64,000 nt of DNA, from the NCBI RefSeq assembly GCF_014836845.1, contig NZ_JACSQA010000008.1:42676-106675 (forward strand), written 5' to 3'. Source of the DNA: Ureibacillus galli (lineage in GTDB: Bacteria; Bacillota; Bacilli; Bacillales_A; Planococcaceae). Below, in pieces: positions 45,691 through 53,283 of this stretch. Within the stretch, counting starts at the first letter, position 1; every line of letters starts with the position of its first letter. The position numbers and the translations under genes were made by a program. The notes below the pieces were generated by a model. The model searched no databases, had not been told where the DNA came from, and worked only from the letters and a program-made list of their open reading frames with translations.

Positions 45691-45698
45691 GATTGCAT
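45657..45698 (-). CDS. Leader peptide with RLR stalling motif
   Basis: A 13-codon ORF, MQSVRLRFQNSNR, starting ATG at 45698 with a near-perfect GGAGGG (45706-45711) seven bases upstream, and an extended -10 promoter 30 bp before that. The RLRF core matches the ErmD-type leader (remembered as MTHSMRLRFPTLNQ), which stalls ribosomes in the presence of macrolides. It precedes a Mef-like efflux gene on the same strand. Too short for ORF callers; function inferred from motif and context. Confidence 0.7.
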   Translation of the reverse strand: MQSVRLRFQNSNR

Positions 45699-45729
45699 TT
45701 TGAAACCCTCCATTCCTTTAAGTAAGCCC

Positions 45730-45738
45730 ATTATAGCA
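45730..45738 (-). promoter_or_regulatory. Extended -10 promoter of the leader/efflux unit
   Basis: TGCTATAAT on the minus strand (TATAAT at 45735-45730) is a perfect extended -10; the -35 is poor, as is usual for this promoter class. Transcription would start near 45723, just upstream of the leader peptide ribosome site. Confidence 0.65.
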
Positions 45739-45828
45739 TAATATTTTCCATAACTATAAATATCTATATGAAAATGAGATGAGAGGGGTATAATTGTAAA
45801 TACGAGTCAAATATGAAGGTGTGAAAAA

Positions 45829-47037
45829 ATGAGTGATACAAAAGCAACTTTAAACAATCCGATTTATCCTGTTATGATTGCAATTGGAGTAGCCCATTTA
45901 ATTAATGATACGATGCAATCCGTAGTACCAGCCATGTTCCCACTTCTAGAACGAGATTTAGGTTTATCCTTTACTGAGTTAGGAATTATCTCCTTTGTTT
46001 TAAATATGTTTTCTTCTGCTCTTCAACCAGTAGTAGGATTCGTTAGTGATAAAAAACCGATGCCCTTTGCATTACCTATTGGAATGATGAGTTCCTTTGT
46101 TGGCTTATTGCTTCTTGTTTTAGCAGAAAGTTATTGGCTTATTTTAATTTCTGTTCTATTTTTAGGTTTTGGTTCAGCTGTTTTCCATCCTGAAGGATCT
46201 CGCGTTTCCTTTATGTCCGCTGGGAATAAACGGGGTCTTGCCCAGTCGATTTATCAAGTAGGGGGAAATTCAGGACAAGCCCTTGCGCCATTAATTAGTG
46301 CCTTTATTTTAAATGTTTACGGTCAACATGGGGCAGCCATTGTATTACTTTTAGCAGCGATTGGTATTGCCCTCCTTCTCCAAATATCTAGATGGTATAT
46401 ACGACAATTAGAGGCAGAAAAATTGGAGAAAAAAAAGAAAAAAATATTAATTTCATCCTTACCTCCATTAACTAAAAAACAAGTGGGTATTGCACTAGGG
46501 TTATTACTTACCATTATATTTGCCCGCTCTTTTTATACAACGAACATTACGAACTTTTACGTTTTTTACTTAATGGACCATTATGATTTAACTTTAAAAA
46601 CCGGCCAAGTGTTTATATTTATCTTTATGGCCTTTGGTGTGATCGGTACTTTTTTTGGAGGGTCACTTTCTGACCGTATCGGAAGAAAGAACGTGATTAT
46701 TCTTTCGGTAGTAGGTCCCCTTCCTTTCTGCTTACTATTACCATATATGCCTATTTGGGTTGTACTTATTTTCTTAATTATTATCGGAACGCTTATTATG
46801 ATTAGTTTCTCCGTTACGGTTGTATATGCCCAAGAATTAGTACCAAGCAAAATTGGGACAATGGCTGGTCTTACAACAGGCTTTGCCTTTGGGATGGGTG
46901 CAATTGGTGCGGTCGTTATCGGCTTCTTACTTGATAAAATTGGTATTGAAACGACCATTCAAATCGTTTCCGTTTTACCACTGCTCCTTATCGTTGCATT
47001 CTTTTTACCGAAGGACAAAGTTGATAAACCAGTGTAA
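45829..47037 (+). CDS. fsr: MFS efflux protein, fosmidomycin-resistance (Fsr)-like
   Basis: Exporter of 402 residues. The stretch FGSAVFHPEGSRVSFMSAGN followed by KRGLAQSIYQVGGNSG (near 118-153) is highly characteristic of Fsr, and SDRIGRKNVI is the MFS loop in the second half. A TATAAT at 45789-45794 probably marks its promoter, divergent from the leader-peptide promoter. A terminator follows. The natural substrate of Fsr-type proteins in soil Bacillales is unknown. Confidence 0.88.
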   Translation: MSDTKATLNNPIYPVMIAIGVAHLINDTMQSVVPAMFPLLERDLGLSFTELGIISFVLNMFSSALQPVVGFVSDKKPMPFALPIGMMSSFVGLLLLVLAESYWLILISVLFLGFGSAVFHPEGSRVSFMSAGNKRGLAQSIYQVGGNSGQALAPLISAFILNVYGQHGAAIVLLLAAIGIALLLQISRWYIRQLEAEKLEKKKKKILISSLPPLTKKQVGIALGLLLTIIFARSFYTTNITNFYVFYLMDHYDLTLKTGQVFIFIFMAFGVIGTFFGGSLSDRIGRKNVIILSVVGPLPFCLLLPYMPIWVVLIFLIIIGTLIMISFSVTVVYAQELVPSKIGTMAGLTTGFAFGMGAIGAVVIGFLLDKIGIETTIQIVSVLPLLLIVAFFLPKDKVDKPV

Positions 47038-47043
47038 AAATAT

Positions 47044-47078
47044 TGGAGGCACCTTTTAATTAGGTGCCTCCATTTTTT
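47044..47078 (+). terminator. Terminator after fsr-like gene
   Basis: TGGAGGCACCT (47044-47054) pairs with AGGTGCCTCCA (47062-47072), followed by TTTTTT. The minus-strand dedA gene converges here. Confidence 0.92.
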
Positions 47079-47685
47079 AACTTCGCATCTTCTTTTGATA
47101 AAATCGAATCACGACGACAATGAAAATAATCGCAAGAGCTGCATACGCTATATTTGAATAGATGTCCATATAATGAACGATCGTTTCCCATGATTCTCCG
47201 ACAGCAGCACCTATGTTTACTAATACCATATTCCAAATTAACGTTCCTAACGTTGTGAGTAAAAGGAAGGTAAAGAAGTTCATTTTCGCTAGACCAGCTG
47301 GTAATGAAATTAAGCTACGGATTAAAGGAATAAAGCGGCAGAAGAATACGGTCCATACATCATACTTTTCAAACCAAGAATTGGCTTTATGAATATCTTT
47401 GCTTGTGAGACGTAAAACTTTCCCCCATCGATCCACAAATCGTTCGATTCTTTTAATACCAACAAGAGCACCGATTCCATAAAGAATGATTGCCCCTACT
47501 ACTGAACCAATTGTAGATGCGACAACTACTCCAAAGATAGATAAATCCGTTTGTGTCGTCATAAAACCACCAAAGGTTAAAATAACTTCTGACGGTATTG
47601 GAGGAAATAAATTTTCTAACATGATTAATAAGAAAACACCTATGTATCCAAACTCCTCCATAACCGTAGTAATCCAATTTTCCAT
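47077..47685 (-). CDS. DedA-family membrane protein (UptA/YngC-like)
   Basis: Membrane protein of 202 residues with the DedA hallmarks: MLENLFPPIPSEVIL near 22-36 (with the conserved Glu and PxPSE re-entrant loop) and FFCRFIPLIRSLISLPAGL near 114-132 (conserved arginines). DedA proteins flip lipids; in B. subtilis YngC (UptA) recycles undecaprenyl phosphate. Whether this copy has that role or that of another paralogue cannot be told. AAGGAGAG precedes the ATG. Confidence 0.87.
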   Translation of the reverse strand: MENWITTVMEEFGYIGVFLLIMLENLFPPIPSEVILTFGGFMTTQTDLSIFGVVVASTIGSVVGAIILYGIGALVGIKRIERFVDRWGKVLRLTSKDIHKANSWFEKYDVWTVFFCRFIPLIRSLISLPAGLAKMNFFTFLLLTTLGTLIWNMVLVNIGAAVGESWETIVHYMDIYSNIAYAALAIIFIVVVIRFYQKKMRS

Positions 47686-47805
47686 TCATACTCTCCTTAT
47701 TTTCATCCATATTTTTTCTTTCATTTATTCTCCTAATTCCAATCTAATGCTACTCTATTATACAACCCTATTCAAATTTTCTTTAAGAAATACATGAATA
47801 AAAAT

Positions 47806-47838
47806 GAAAAAAGCCAACGAAAAAAATCGATTGGCTTT
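47806..47838 (-). terminator. Intrinsic terminator of rsgA
   Basis: AAAGCCAA (47810-47817) pairs with TTGGCTTT (47831-47838), with inner GA/TC pairs; minus strand ends in TTTTTTC. Confidence 0.8.
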
Positions 47839-47893
47839 ATTATATATGACTTTCTTGAAGGAAAATGGTTCCAAAGTAAAAGGATAAAAAATA

Positions 47894-48961
47894 CTAATGC
47901 TTTTTCTTAAACCCCTTTGAAATTTGCTTCCATTTTCTCTTTTCAGCTAGTTTTTCTTGGGTATTTGTCTTTCGTTCGATAAAGGCAAGTTCCTTTTGGA
48001 GTTTGAAGTAACTTTGTAACCTAGAGAATTCTAAATCCCCGTCATCAATTGCACGAACGACTGCACATCCCGGTTCTTTTTTATGGGTACAGTCTCGATA
48101 ACGGCAACTTGCTGACAAATCTTCGATATCTTGAAAACTTGAAGCTAAGCTTTCACCTTGATCCCATAATTGCAATTCTCTCATTCCTGGTGTATCAATC
48201 AAACACCCACAACCAGGTAAAAATACTAACTCTCTATGAGTTGTTGTATGTCTTCCCTTTGCATCATCTTCCCGAATACCGGATACTTTCATAATATCCT
48301 CACCATATAAAGCATTCATTAAAGTAGATTTTCCAGCACCCGAGGAACCTAGCAATGCGCCCGTTACTCCCTCTTTAAAAAATGCTCGGATTTGTTCAAT
48401 CCCTTCCCCTGTAAAAGAACTTGTAATAAATATATCAACACCTAAGGCAATCGCTTCTGTTTGCTGTATATAATCATCAACATTTTCACATAAATCCGCT
48501 TTCGTTAAAACAATGACAGGGGTCGCACCTGAATCCCATGCTGCTATTAAGTAACGTTCTAATCGACGAATGTTAAAATCTGCATTTAAACTCATGACAA
48601 GGAAAACGATATCCACATTCGATGCGACGATTTGTTCTTCCACTTTTCTACCGGCAATTTTCCTTGAAAACTGCGACTTCCGTTTAAAGACTTTATGAAT
48701 GATTGCTCTTTCCTCACCATCCATTTTTTCTACTAACACCCAGTCCCCGACAGCAGGGAAATCCGCTTGAGAATACGATTCATAAGCTAAATGTCCCGCT
48801 ACTGTTGATAACCACTCGCCTTGCTCTGAAAGTACTCGATAGGAATGTTTATGTTCTAAAAGAACTCTGGCAGGGACACAATTTTTATATTTTTCCTCTT
48901 TTAAAAACGAGTTATATTGTTCTTCAAAGTATGTTGTAAAACCTAAAGATTTTAAGTTCAA
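47894..48961 (-). CDS. rsgA: Ribosome biogenesis GTPase RsgA
   Basis: Circularly permuted GTPase acting in 30S maturation. It has 355 residues: OB-fold (about 30-100), then G4 TKAD (153-156), G1 GSSGAGKS (205-212), G3 DTPG (256-259), and a zinc site C286-x4-C291-x-H293-x5-C299. The N-terminal extension makes it longer than the B. subtilis YloQ (about 298), so it may be a second, stress-type paralogue. It starts at TTG (48961) with GGAGGA upstream. Its own consensus promoter, 24-codon leader ORF and terminator suggest control by transcription attenuation. Confidence 0.92.
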   Translation of the reverse strand: MNLKSLGFTTYFEEQYNSFLKEEKYKNCVPARVLLEHKHSYRVLSEQGEWLSTVAGHLAYESYSQADFPAVGDWVLVEKMDGEERAIIHKVFKRKSQFSRKIAGRKVEEQIVASNVDIVFLVMSLNADFNIRRLERYLIAAWDSGATPVIVLTKADLCENVDDYIQQTEAIALGVDIFITSSFTGEGIEQIRAFFKEGVTGALLGSSGAGKSTLMNALYGEDIMKVSGIREDDAKGRHTTTHRELVFLPGCGCLIDTPGMRELQLWDQGESLASSFQDIEDLSASCRYRDCTHKKEPGCAVVRAIDDGDLEFSRLQSYFKLQKELAFIERKTNTQEKLAEKRKWKQISKGFKKKH

Positions 48962-49007
48962 TGGATATTCCTCCTGAATAATGAATTAGCGGTTATTTTC
49001 CGCATAT

Positions 49008-49048
49008 TAAAAACCCTTATAAGCTGCGATTTGGCAGTCATAAGGGTT
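49008..49048 (-). terminator. Attenuator terminator upstream of rsgA
   Basis: Arms AACCCTTAT and ATAAGGGTT (49040-49048 and 49012-49020, minus reading) plus an inner GACTGC/GCAGC stem, followed by TTTTTAAT. It lies about 50 bases upstream of the rsgA start and after the leader ORF. Confidence 0.82.
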
Positions 49049-49103
49049 CATCACGTTCAAGAGGTAAATTAAAATACTCCCAAGCCTAATATGCGAGGTC
49101 GTT

Positions 49104-49178
49104 TTAAAATCCATTATTGAGGTGAGTGAAATTAGACAAACCAAATCGCTTTTCAACAATCGAATATATATTTGCCAT
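49104..49178 (-). CDS. 24-codon leader ORF upstream of rsgA
   Basis: ATG at 49178 with AGAGGTG (49186-49192) seven bases upstream, TAA at 49104. The peptide begins MANIYSIVEKRFG and ends THLNNGF. Codons 10-13 (Lys-Arg-Phe-Gly) contain GCGATTTGG (49149-49141), perfectly complementary to CCAAATCGC (49034-49026) in the terminator. This arrangement is typical of ribosome-dependent attenuation. No homologue is known to me. Confidence 0.6.
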   Translation of the reverse strand: MANIYSIVEKRFGLSNFTHLNNGF

Positions 49179-49212
49179 AATACTACACCTCTCTTTTCTT
49201 ATTATTCTGTTT

Positions 49213-49241
49213 ATTATATTCTTATTTTCCAGAAATGTCAA
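49213..49241 (-). promoter_or_regulatory. Consensus SigA promoter of rsgA leader
   Basis: On the minus strand TTGACA (49241-49236) and TATAAT (49218-49213) are separated by 17 bp: a perfect SigA promoter, about 25 bp upstream of the leader ORF ribosome site. Confidence 0.88.
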
Positions 49242-49288
49242 TTTAAAGTTAGAGTACCATTAGAAGTTCTATTTATCGAAATAATGAA

Positions 49289-49317
49289 AGGGACATCTCT
49301 TTTACGAGAATGTCCCT
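49289..49317 (-). terminator. Hairpin after first opp operon
   Basis: AGGGACAT (49289-49296) pairs with ATGTCCCT (49310-49317) with inner CTC/GAG; the downstream T tract is poor (TTTCATTATTT). Probable but weak terminator. Confidence 0.55.
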
Positions 49318-49322
49318 CCCAA

Positions 49323-50231
49323 TTATTTTGTCCATTTTTTAATTTGACTATCTGAGCCAAGTACAAAATGGCTTGGTAATACTTCATGAACACTTAATTG
49401 CTCATCTGTTTCTTCATGTACGTACGGAATTCTTTGGCGTTTTCTTTCCGTTAACGGATCAGGAAGTGGTACCGCTGATAATAGTGATTTTGTATATGGA
49501 TGAATTGGATTATTGTATATTTCGTTCGCTTCACCGAGCTCTACAATTTTCCCTCTATACATAACAGCGATACGATCACTTATGTACTTCACCATGGATA
49601 AATCATGGGCGATAAATAAGTACGTTAAATTACGTTCCTTTTGTAGTTTTTTCAATAAGTTGACTACTTGTGCTTGAATTGAAACGTCTAGAGCTGAGAT
49701 TGGTTCATCGGCAATAATGAAGCTTGGATTTAAACTTAATGCCCGTGCAATCCCTATCCGTTGACGTTGACCACCGGAAAATTCATGGGCATAACGATTG
49801 GCATGTTCTCGGTTTAAACCAACTGCCTCTAATAAATTTCCGATATGTTCACGACGTTCTTTTTTATCTTTATATAGACCATGAATGTCGAAACCTTCAC
49901 TAATTGCTTCCCCAGCTGTCATACGAGGATTTAATGAAGCATACGGATCTTGGAAGATCATTTGCATTTCTCGGTTAAATTCTTTTAACTCTTTACGAGA
50001 TTTTCCTGCGTGAATATTTTTCCCTTTAAATAAAATTTCACCGTCCGTTATATCATATAAACGGATAATTGAACGGCCGGTAGTAGACTTCCCACAACCT
50101 GATTCCCCTACTAAACCAAGCGTTTCCCCTTCGTAGACGTCAAAACTAATACCATCAACCGCTTTAATCGGGTTAGCTGAAGAACCGAAATATTGTTTTA
50201 AGTTTTTTACTTCAAGTAACTTATTTGCCAC
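49323..50231 (-). CDS. oppF: Oligopeptide ABC transporter ATPase OppF (copy 1)
   Basis: ATPase of 302 residues with Walker A GESGCGKST near 40-48, signature SGGQRQRIGIARAL, Walker B FIIADEPISALD and the C-terminal peptide-transporter domain HPYTKSLLSAVPLPDP. It starts at GTG (50231), overlapping the end of oppD by 11 bases. It is nearly identical to the second copy at 55475 apart from the last 30 residues. Last gene of the first opp operon. Confidence 0.93.
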   Translation of the reverse strand: MANKLLEVKNLKQYFGSSANPIKAVDGISFDVYEGETLGLVGESGCGKSTTGRSIIRLYDITDGEILFKGKNIHAGKSRKELKEFNREMQMIFQDPYASLNPRMTAGEAISEGFDIHGLYKDKKERREHIGNLLEAVGLNREHANRYAHEFSGGQRQRIGIARALSLNPSFIIADEPISALDVSIQAQVVNLLKKLQKERNLTYLFIAHDLSMVKYISDRIAVMYRGKIVELGEANEIYNNPIHPYTKSLLSAVPLPDPLTERKRQRIPYVHEETDEQLSVHEVLPSHFVLGSDSQIKKWTK

Positions 50232-51279
50232 TCTCTTCAGCCTCCTTTAAATAACCTTCAATTCTTTGTTGAATTGCTTCTGGTACCGGAACTTTTGGTG
50301 CATCCGGATGTAATAGCCACGTTTTTGCATAATGAGTTTCAGATACTTGGAACATTGGTGGTTCCATTTCATAATCAATCGCCATCGCAAATTCATTACG
50401 CGGCGCAAAAGCATCCCCTTGTGGCGGATGAATTAAGTCTGGCGGTGACCCTGGGATTGTACGTAATTCTTCTTTTACATTATTTTTTAAGTCTGGCATC
50501 GAACCTAATAGACCCCATGTATACGGATGTTTCGGATTATAGAAAATATCATTTACTGTTCCATACTCTACGATTTGTCCTGCATACATTACCGCTACTC
50601 GATCTGCTACGTTTGCAACAACACCTAAATCGTGGGTGATAAAAATAATCGAAGTATTACTTTTCTTTTGAATATCTTTCATTAATTCTAAAATTTGTGC
50701 TTGAATCGTTACGTCAAGAGCTGTTGTCGGTTCATCGGCAATCAATAATTTTGGATCTGCCGCTAACGCGATGGCAATAACAACACGTTGACGCATCCCA
50801 CCACTAAATTCATGTGGATATTGACGGAAACGTTTCTCTGGCATTGGAATTCCAACAAGCTCTAACAATTTAATCGCGCGCTCTTTTGCTTCAGCCTTTG
50901 AAACGTCTTTATTATGTTTCAAAATCACTTCCGTAATTTGTCGTCCTACACGCATTGTCGGATTTAAAGCCGTCATTGGGTCTTGGAAAATCATCGCAAT
51001 ATCGTTTCCTCGAACCTTCGCCATTTCTTTCTCAGATAATGGAACTAAGTCGCGGCCATCAAATAAAATTTGTCCACCTGCATATATTCCAGGCGGCTGA
51101 GGAATTAACTTCATAATCGAATTACTCGTAACACTTTTCCCTGAACCGGATTCTCCAACGATTGCTAACGTTTCTCCCTCATACAGTTCAAAGCTTACTC
51201 CCCGAACAGCTTGTACAATCCCTGCATATGTTTTGAAGTTAATTTTCAAATCATTAACTTCTAACAATTTTTTACTCAT
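50221..51279 (-). CDS. oppD: Oligopeptide ABC transporter ATPase OppD (copy 1)
   Basis: ATPase of 352 residues: Walker A GESGSGKS near 42-49, signature FSGGMRQRVVIAIAL, Walker B LLIADEPTTALD, and the C-terminal oligopeptide_HPY segment HPYTWGLLGSMPDL. Pairs with OppF to energise peptide import. ATG at 51279 has GAAGGTG upstream; a GTG three codons earlier is less likely because the second copy begins at the same methionine. Confidence 0.93.
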   Translation of the reverse strand: MSKKLLEVNDLKINFKTYAGIVQAVRGVSFELYEGETLAIVGESGSGKSVTSNSIMKLIPQPPGIYAGGQILFDGRDLVPLSEKEMAKVRGNDIAMIFQDPMTALNPTMRVGRQITEVILKHNKDVSKAEAKERAIKLLELVGIPMPEKRFRQYPHEFSGGMRQRVVIAIALAADPKLLIADEPTTALDVTIQAQILELMKDIQKKSNTSIIFITHDLGVVANVADRVAVMYAGQIVEYGTVNDIFYNPKHPYTWGLLGSMPDLKNNVKEELRTIPGSPPDLIHPPQGDAFAPRNEFAMAIDYEMEPPMFQVSETHYAKTWLLHPDAPKVPVPEAIQQRIEGYLKEAEESGK

Positions 51280-51294
51280 CCTTTTCACCTTCTT

Positions 51295-52230
51295 CTATTT
51301 ACGTAATTTTGGATCTAGTGCATCTCGTAATCCGTCCCCAACAGCATTGAATGCGAAAATTGTCAATGAAATAAAGAACGCTGGGAAGAACAGTCGCCAC
51401 GGTGCTGAAGTTAATGCCTTATTCCCTTCAGAGGCCATCGTACCCCAACTCGCCCTTGGTGCAGGAACACCTAAACCTAAATAACTTAAAAAAGCTTCTG
51501 TGAAGATAGCTGACGGAATTGTTAAAGTCATCGTCACTAATATGGCACCTAGTGCATTCGGCACTAAATGACGCATAATTAAATGTCCTGTATTAGCCCC
51601 TAAAGTTCTCGCAGCTAAAACGTACTCTTGGTTTTTAATCGATAATACTTCACCACGTACGATACGGGCCATATTAATCCAACCTGTAATCGATAACGCA
51701 ATAATCATCGGTAATAACCCTGGTTGTAGTACAACTAGTAAAATAATAACGACTAGTAAATAAGGAACAGCAGATAAAACATCGGCAATACGCATCATAA
51801 TGTTATCTAATCTTCCACCTGCAAGACCTGAAATACTTCCCCATATAACACCGATAATTAAATCAATAATCGCAGCAGTAATCCCGATGAATAAGGAAAT
51901 ACGTGCCCCTTGCCATACACGAACGAAAACATCTCGTCCTAAATCATCCGTACCAAACCAATGGGCAGCTGATGGCGCTGCATTATATAACCCTAATTGT
52001 TCCCGGTAACTATAAGGAGAAAAAACTGGTACGAAAATAGCTAATAATGTAATAACAACTAACGCAATTAATCCAAAAATTGCTAATTTATTTTGAGAGA
52101 AGCGAAGAATTACCTCTTTCCAAAAGGACACGGATTTATCAGCTAATTTTTCATTTTCATCCGAACGCCCACCGACAATCTTAAATTTGTCCGGTGAAAT
52201 TTGTTCAAACTGTTGATTGTTTTGTGCCAT
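51295..52230 (-). CDS. oppC: Oligopeptide ABC transporter permease OppC (copy 1)
   Basis: Inner-membrane permease of 311 residues with a long cytoplasmic N-terminus (about 45 residues), six helices and the coupling motif EYVLAARTLGANTGHLIMRHLVP. The ATG overlaps the oppB stop by one base (TAATG). By direct comparison it differs from the second copy at only about eight positions. Confidence 0.93.
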   Translation of the reverse strand: MAQNNQQFEQISPDKFKIVGGRSDENEKLADKSVSFWKEVILRFSQNKLAIFGLIALVVITLLAIFVPVFSPYSYREQLGLYNAAPSAAHWFGTDDLGRDVFVRVWQGARISLFIGITAAIIDLIIGVIWGSISGLAGGRLDNIMMRIADVLSAVPYLLVVIILLVVLQPGLLPMIIALSITGWINMARIVRGEVLSIKNQEYVLAARTLGANTGHLIMRHLVPNALGAILVTMTLTIPSAIFTEAFLSYLGLGVPAPRASWGTMASEGNKALTSAPWRLFFPAFFISLTIFAFNAVGDGLRDALDPKLRK

Positions 52231-53159
52231 TATTTTTTCGCTCCTTTCAGCTTTATCCGCGGATCAATTACACTGTATAAAATATCGACGATTAAAACAG
52301 CAAATAATAGGATAATAGAATAGAAAACAGTAGTACCCATAATAACGGTATAATCACGGTTCGTAATACTTGTTACGAAGTGTTTTCCTAATCCTGGGAT
52401 GGCAAAGATTTGTTCAATAATAAAACTACCTGTAACAACCCCAGCAGTTAATGGTCCTAAGTAAGTAACAACCGGTAATAAAGCATTTCGTAACGTATGC
52501 TTAAATACTGTTGTCCATTTTCCAAGCCCTTTAGCACGAGCCATTTTTACATAATCACTGCTATTTTGCTCCAACATACTTGAGCGAGTCAGTTTTGCAA
52601 TGAAACCTGCATGGGTAATAGCAATGGCAAAGGCCGGTAAAATACTATAAATGAACCCTTTCCATCCACTTACAGGGAACATGCCTAATTTGTACGCTAA
52701 AAAATATTGCATTAAACCAGCTAATATAAACGAAGGTACCGAAATACCTAAAACTGCAATTGTTGTCGCTAAATAATCTGGCCATCGGTTATGGTAAAGA
52801 GCTGCAATAACCCCTAGTAACACGCCCATACCGATCGATAATATCATCGCCTCGATTCCCAATGTTAATGAGATAGGGAAACTTTCTGAAATCATATCAT
52901 TAGTTGAGCGACCCTTATATTTCATTGATTCTCCGAAATCAAACGTCACAGTATCGATTAAATAATCCTTATATTGAATGTACCAAGGATTATCTAATCC
53001 ATATTTCGCATTCAGTTGTTCTTCAATTTCTGGTGGGAAATCACGTTCACTTGCGAACGGACTACCCGGAGCAAGTTGCATTAAGAAAAATGTTGCAGTT
53101 ACGATAATATATAGCGCGATTAGGATATATACTAATCTTTTTAAAATATACTTTAGCAA
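52230..53159 (-). CDS. oppB: Oligopeptide ABC transporter permease OppB (copy 1)
   Basis: Permease of 309 residues, six helices, with the EAA-loop motif [28 protein letters not shown] (near 205-232). It starts at TTG (53159) with GGAGGGGA upstream, whereas the second copy has ATG at the same place. It is separated from oppA by a conserved stem-loop (53202-53241). Confidence 0.92.
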   Translation of the reverse strand: MLKYILKRLVYILIALYIIVTATFFLMQLAPGSPFASERDFPPEIEEQLNAKYGLDNPWYIQYKDYLIDTVTFDFGESMKYKGRSTNDMISESFPISLTLGIEAMILSIGMGVLLGVIAALYHNRWPDYLATTIAVLGISVPSFILAGLMQYFLAYKLGMFPVSGWKGFIYSILPAFAIAITHAGFIAKLTRSSMLEQNSSDYVKMARAKGLGKWTTVFKHTLRNALLPVVTYLGPLTAGVVTGSFIIEQIFAIPGLGKHFVTSITNRDYTVIMGTTVFYSIILLFAVLIVDILYSVIDPRIKLKGAKK

Positions 53160-53201
53160 ATATGTCCCCTCCTTTTAGGATAGTTGAAAATAATAAAGGT
53201 A

Positions 53202-53241
53202 CAAAAGGCTGCTTTTCATCGATATTCGAATTAAGCAGCCT
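53202..53241 (-). terminator. Internal hairpin between oppA and oppB (copy 1)
   Basis: AGGCTGCTT (53206-53214) pairs with AAGCAGCCT (53233-53241), followed on the minus strand by TTTTG. Probably a partial terminator that lowers expression of the permease and ATPase genes relative to the binding protein. Confidence 0.7.
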
Positions 53242-53283
53242 AAGTACTATTACATAGTAAATAGTAACTTTAAAAAATATTGA

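Noticed and set aside
49122..49355. 77-codon plus-strand open frame between rsgA and opp
   Set aside because: No ribosome site or family match; the minus strand here carries the rsgA promoter, leader ORF and an opp hairpin.
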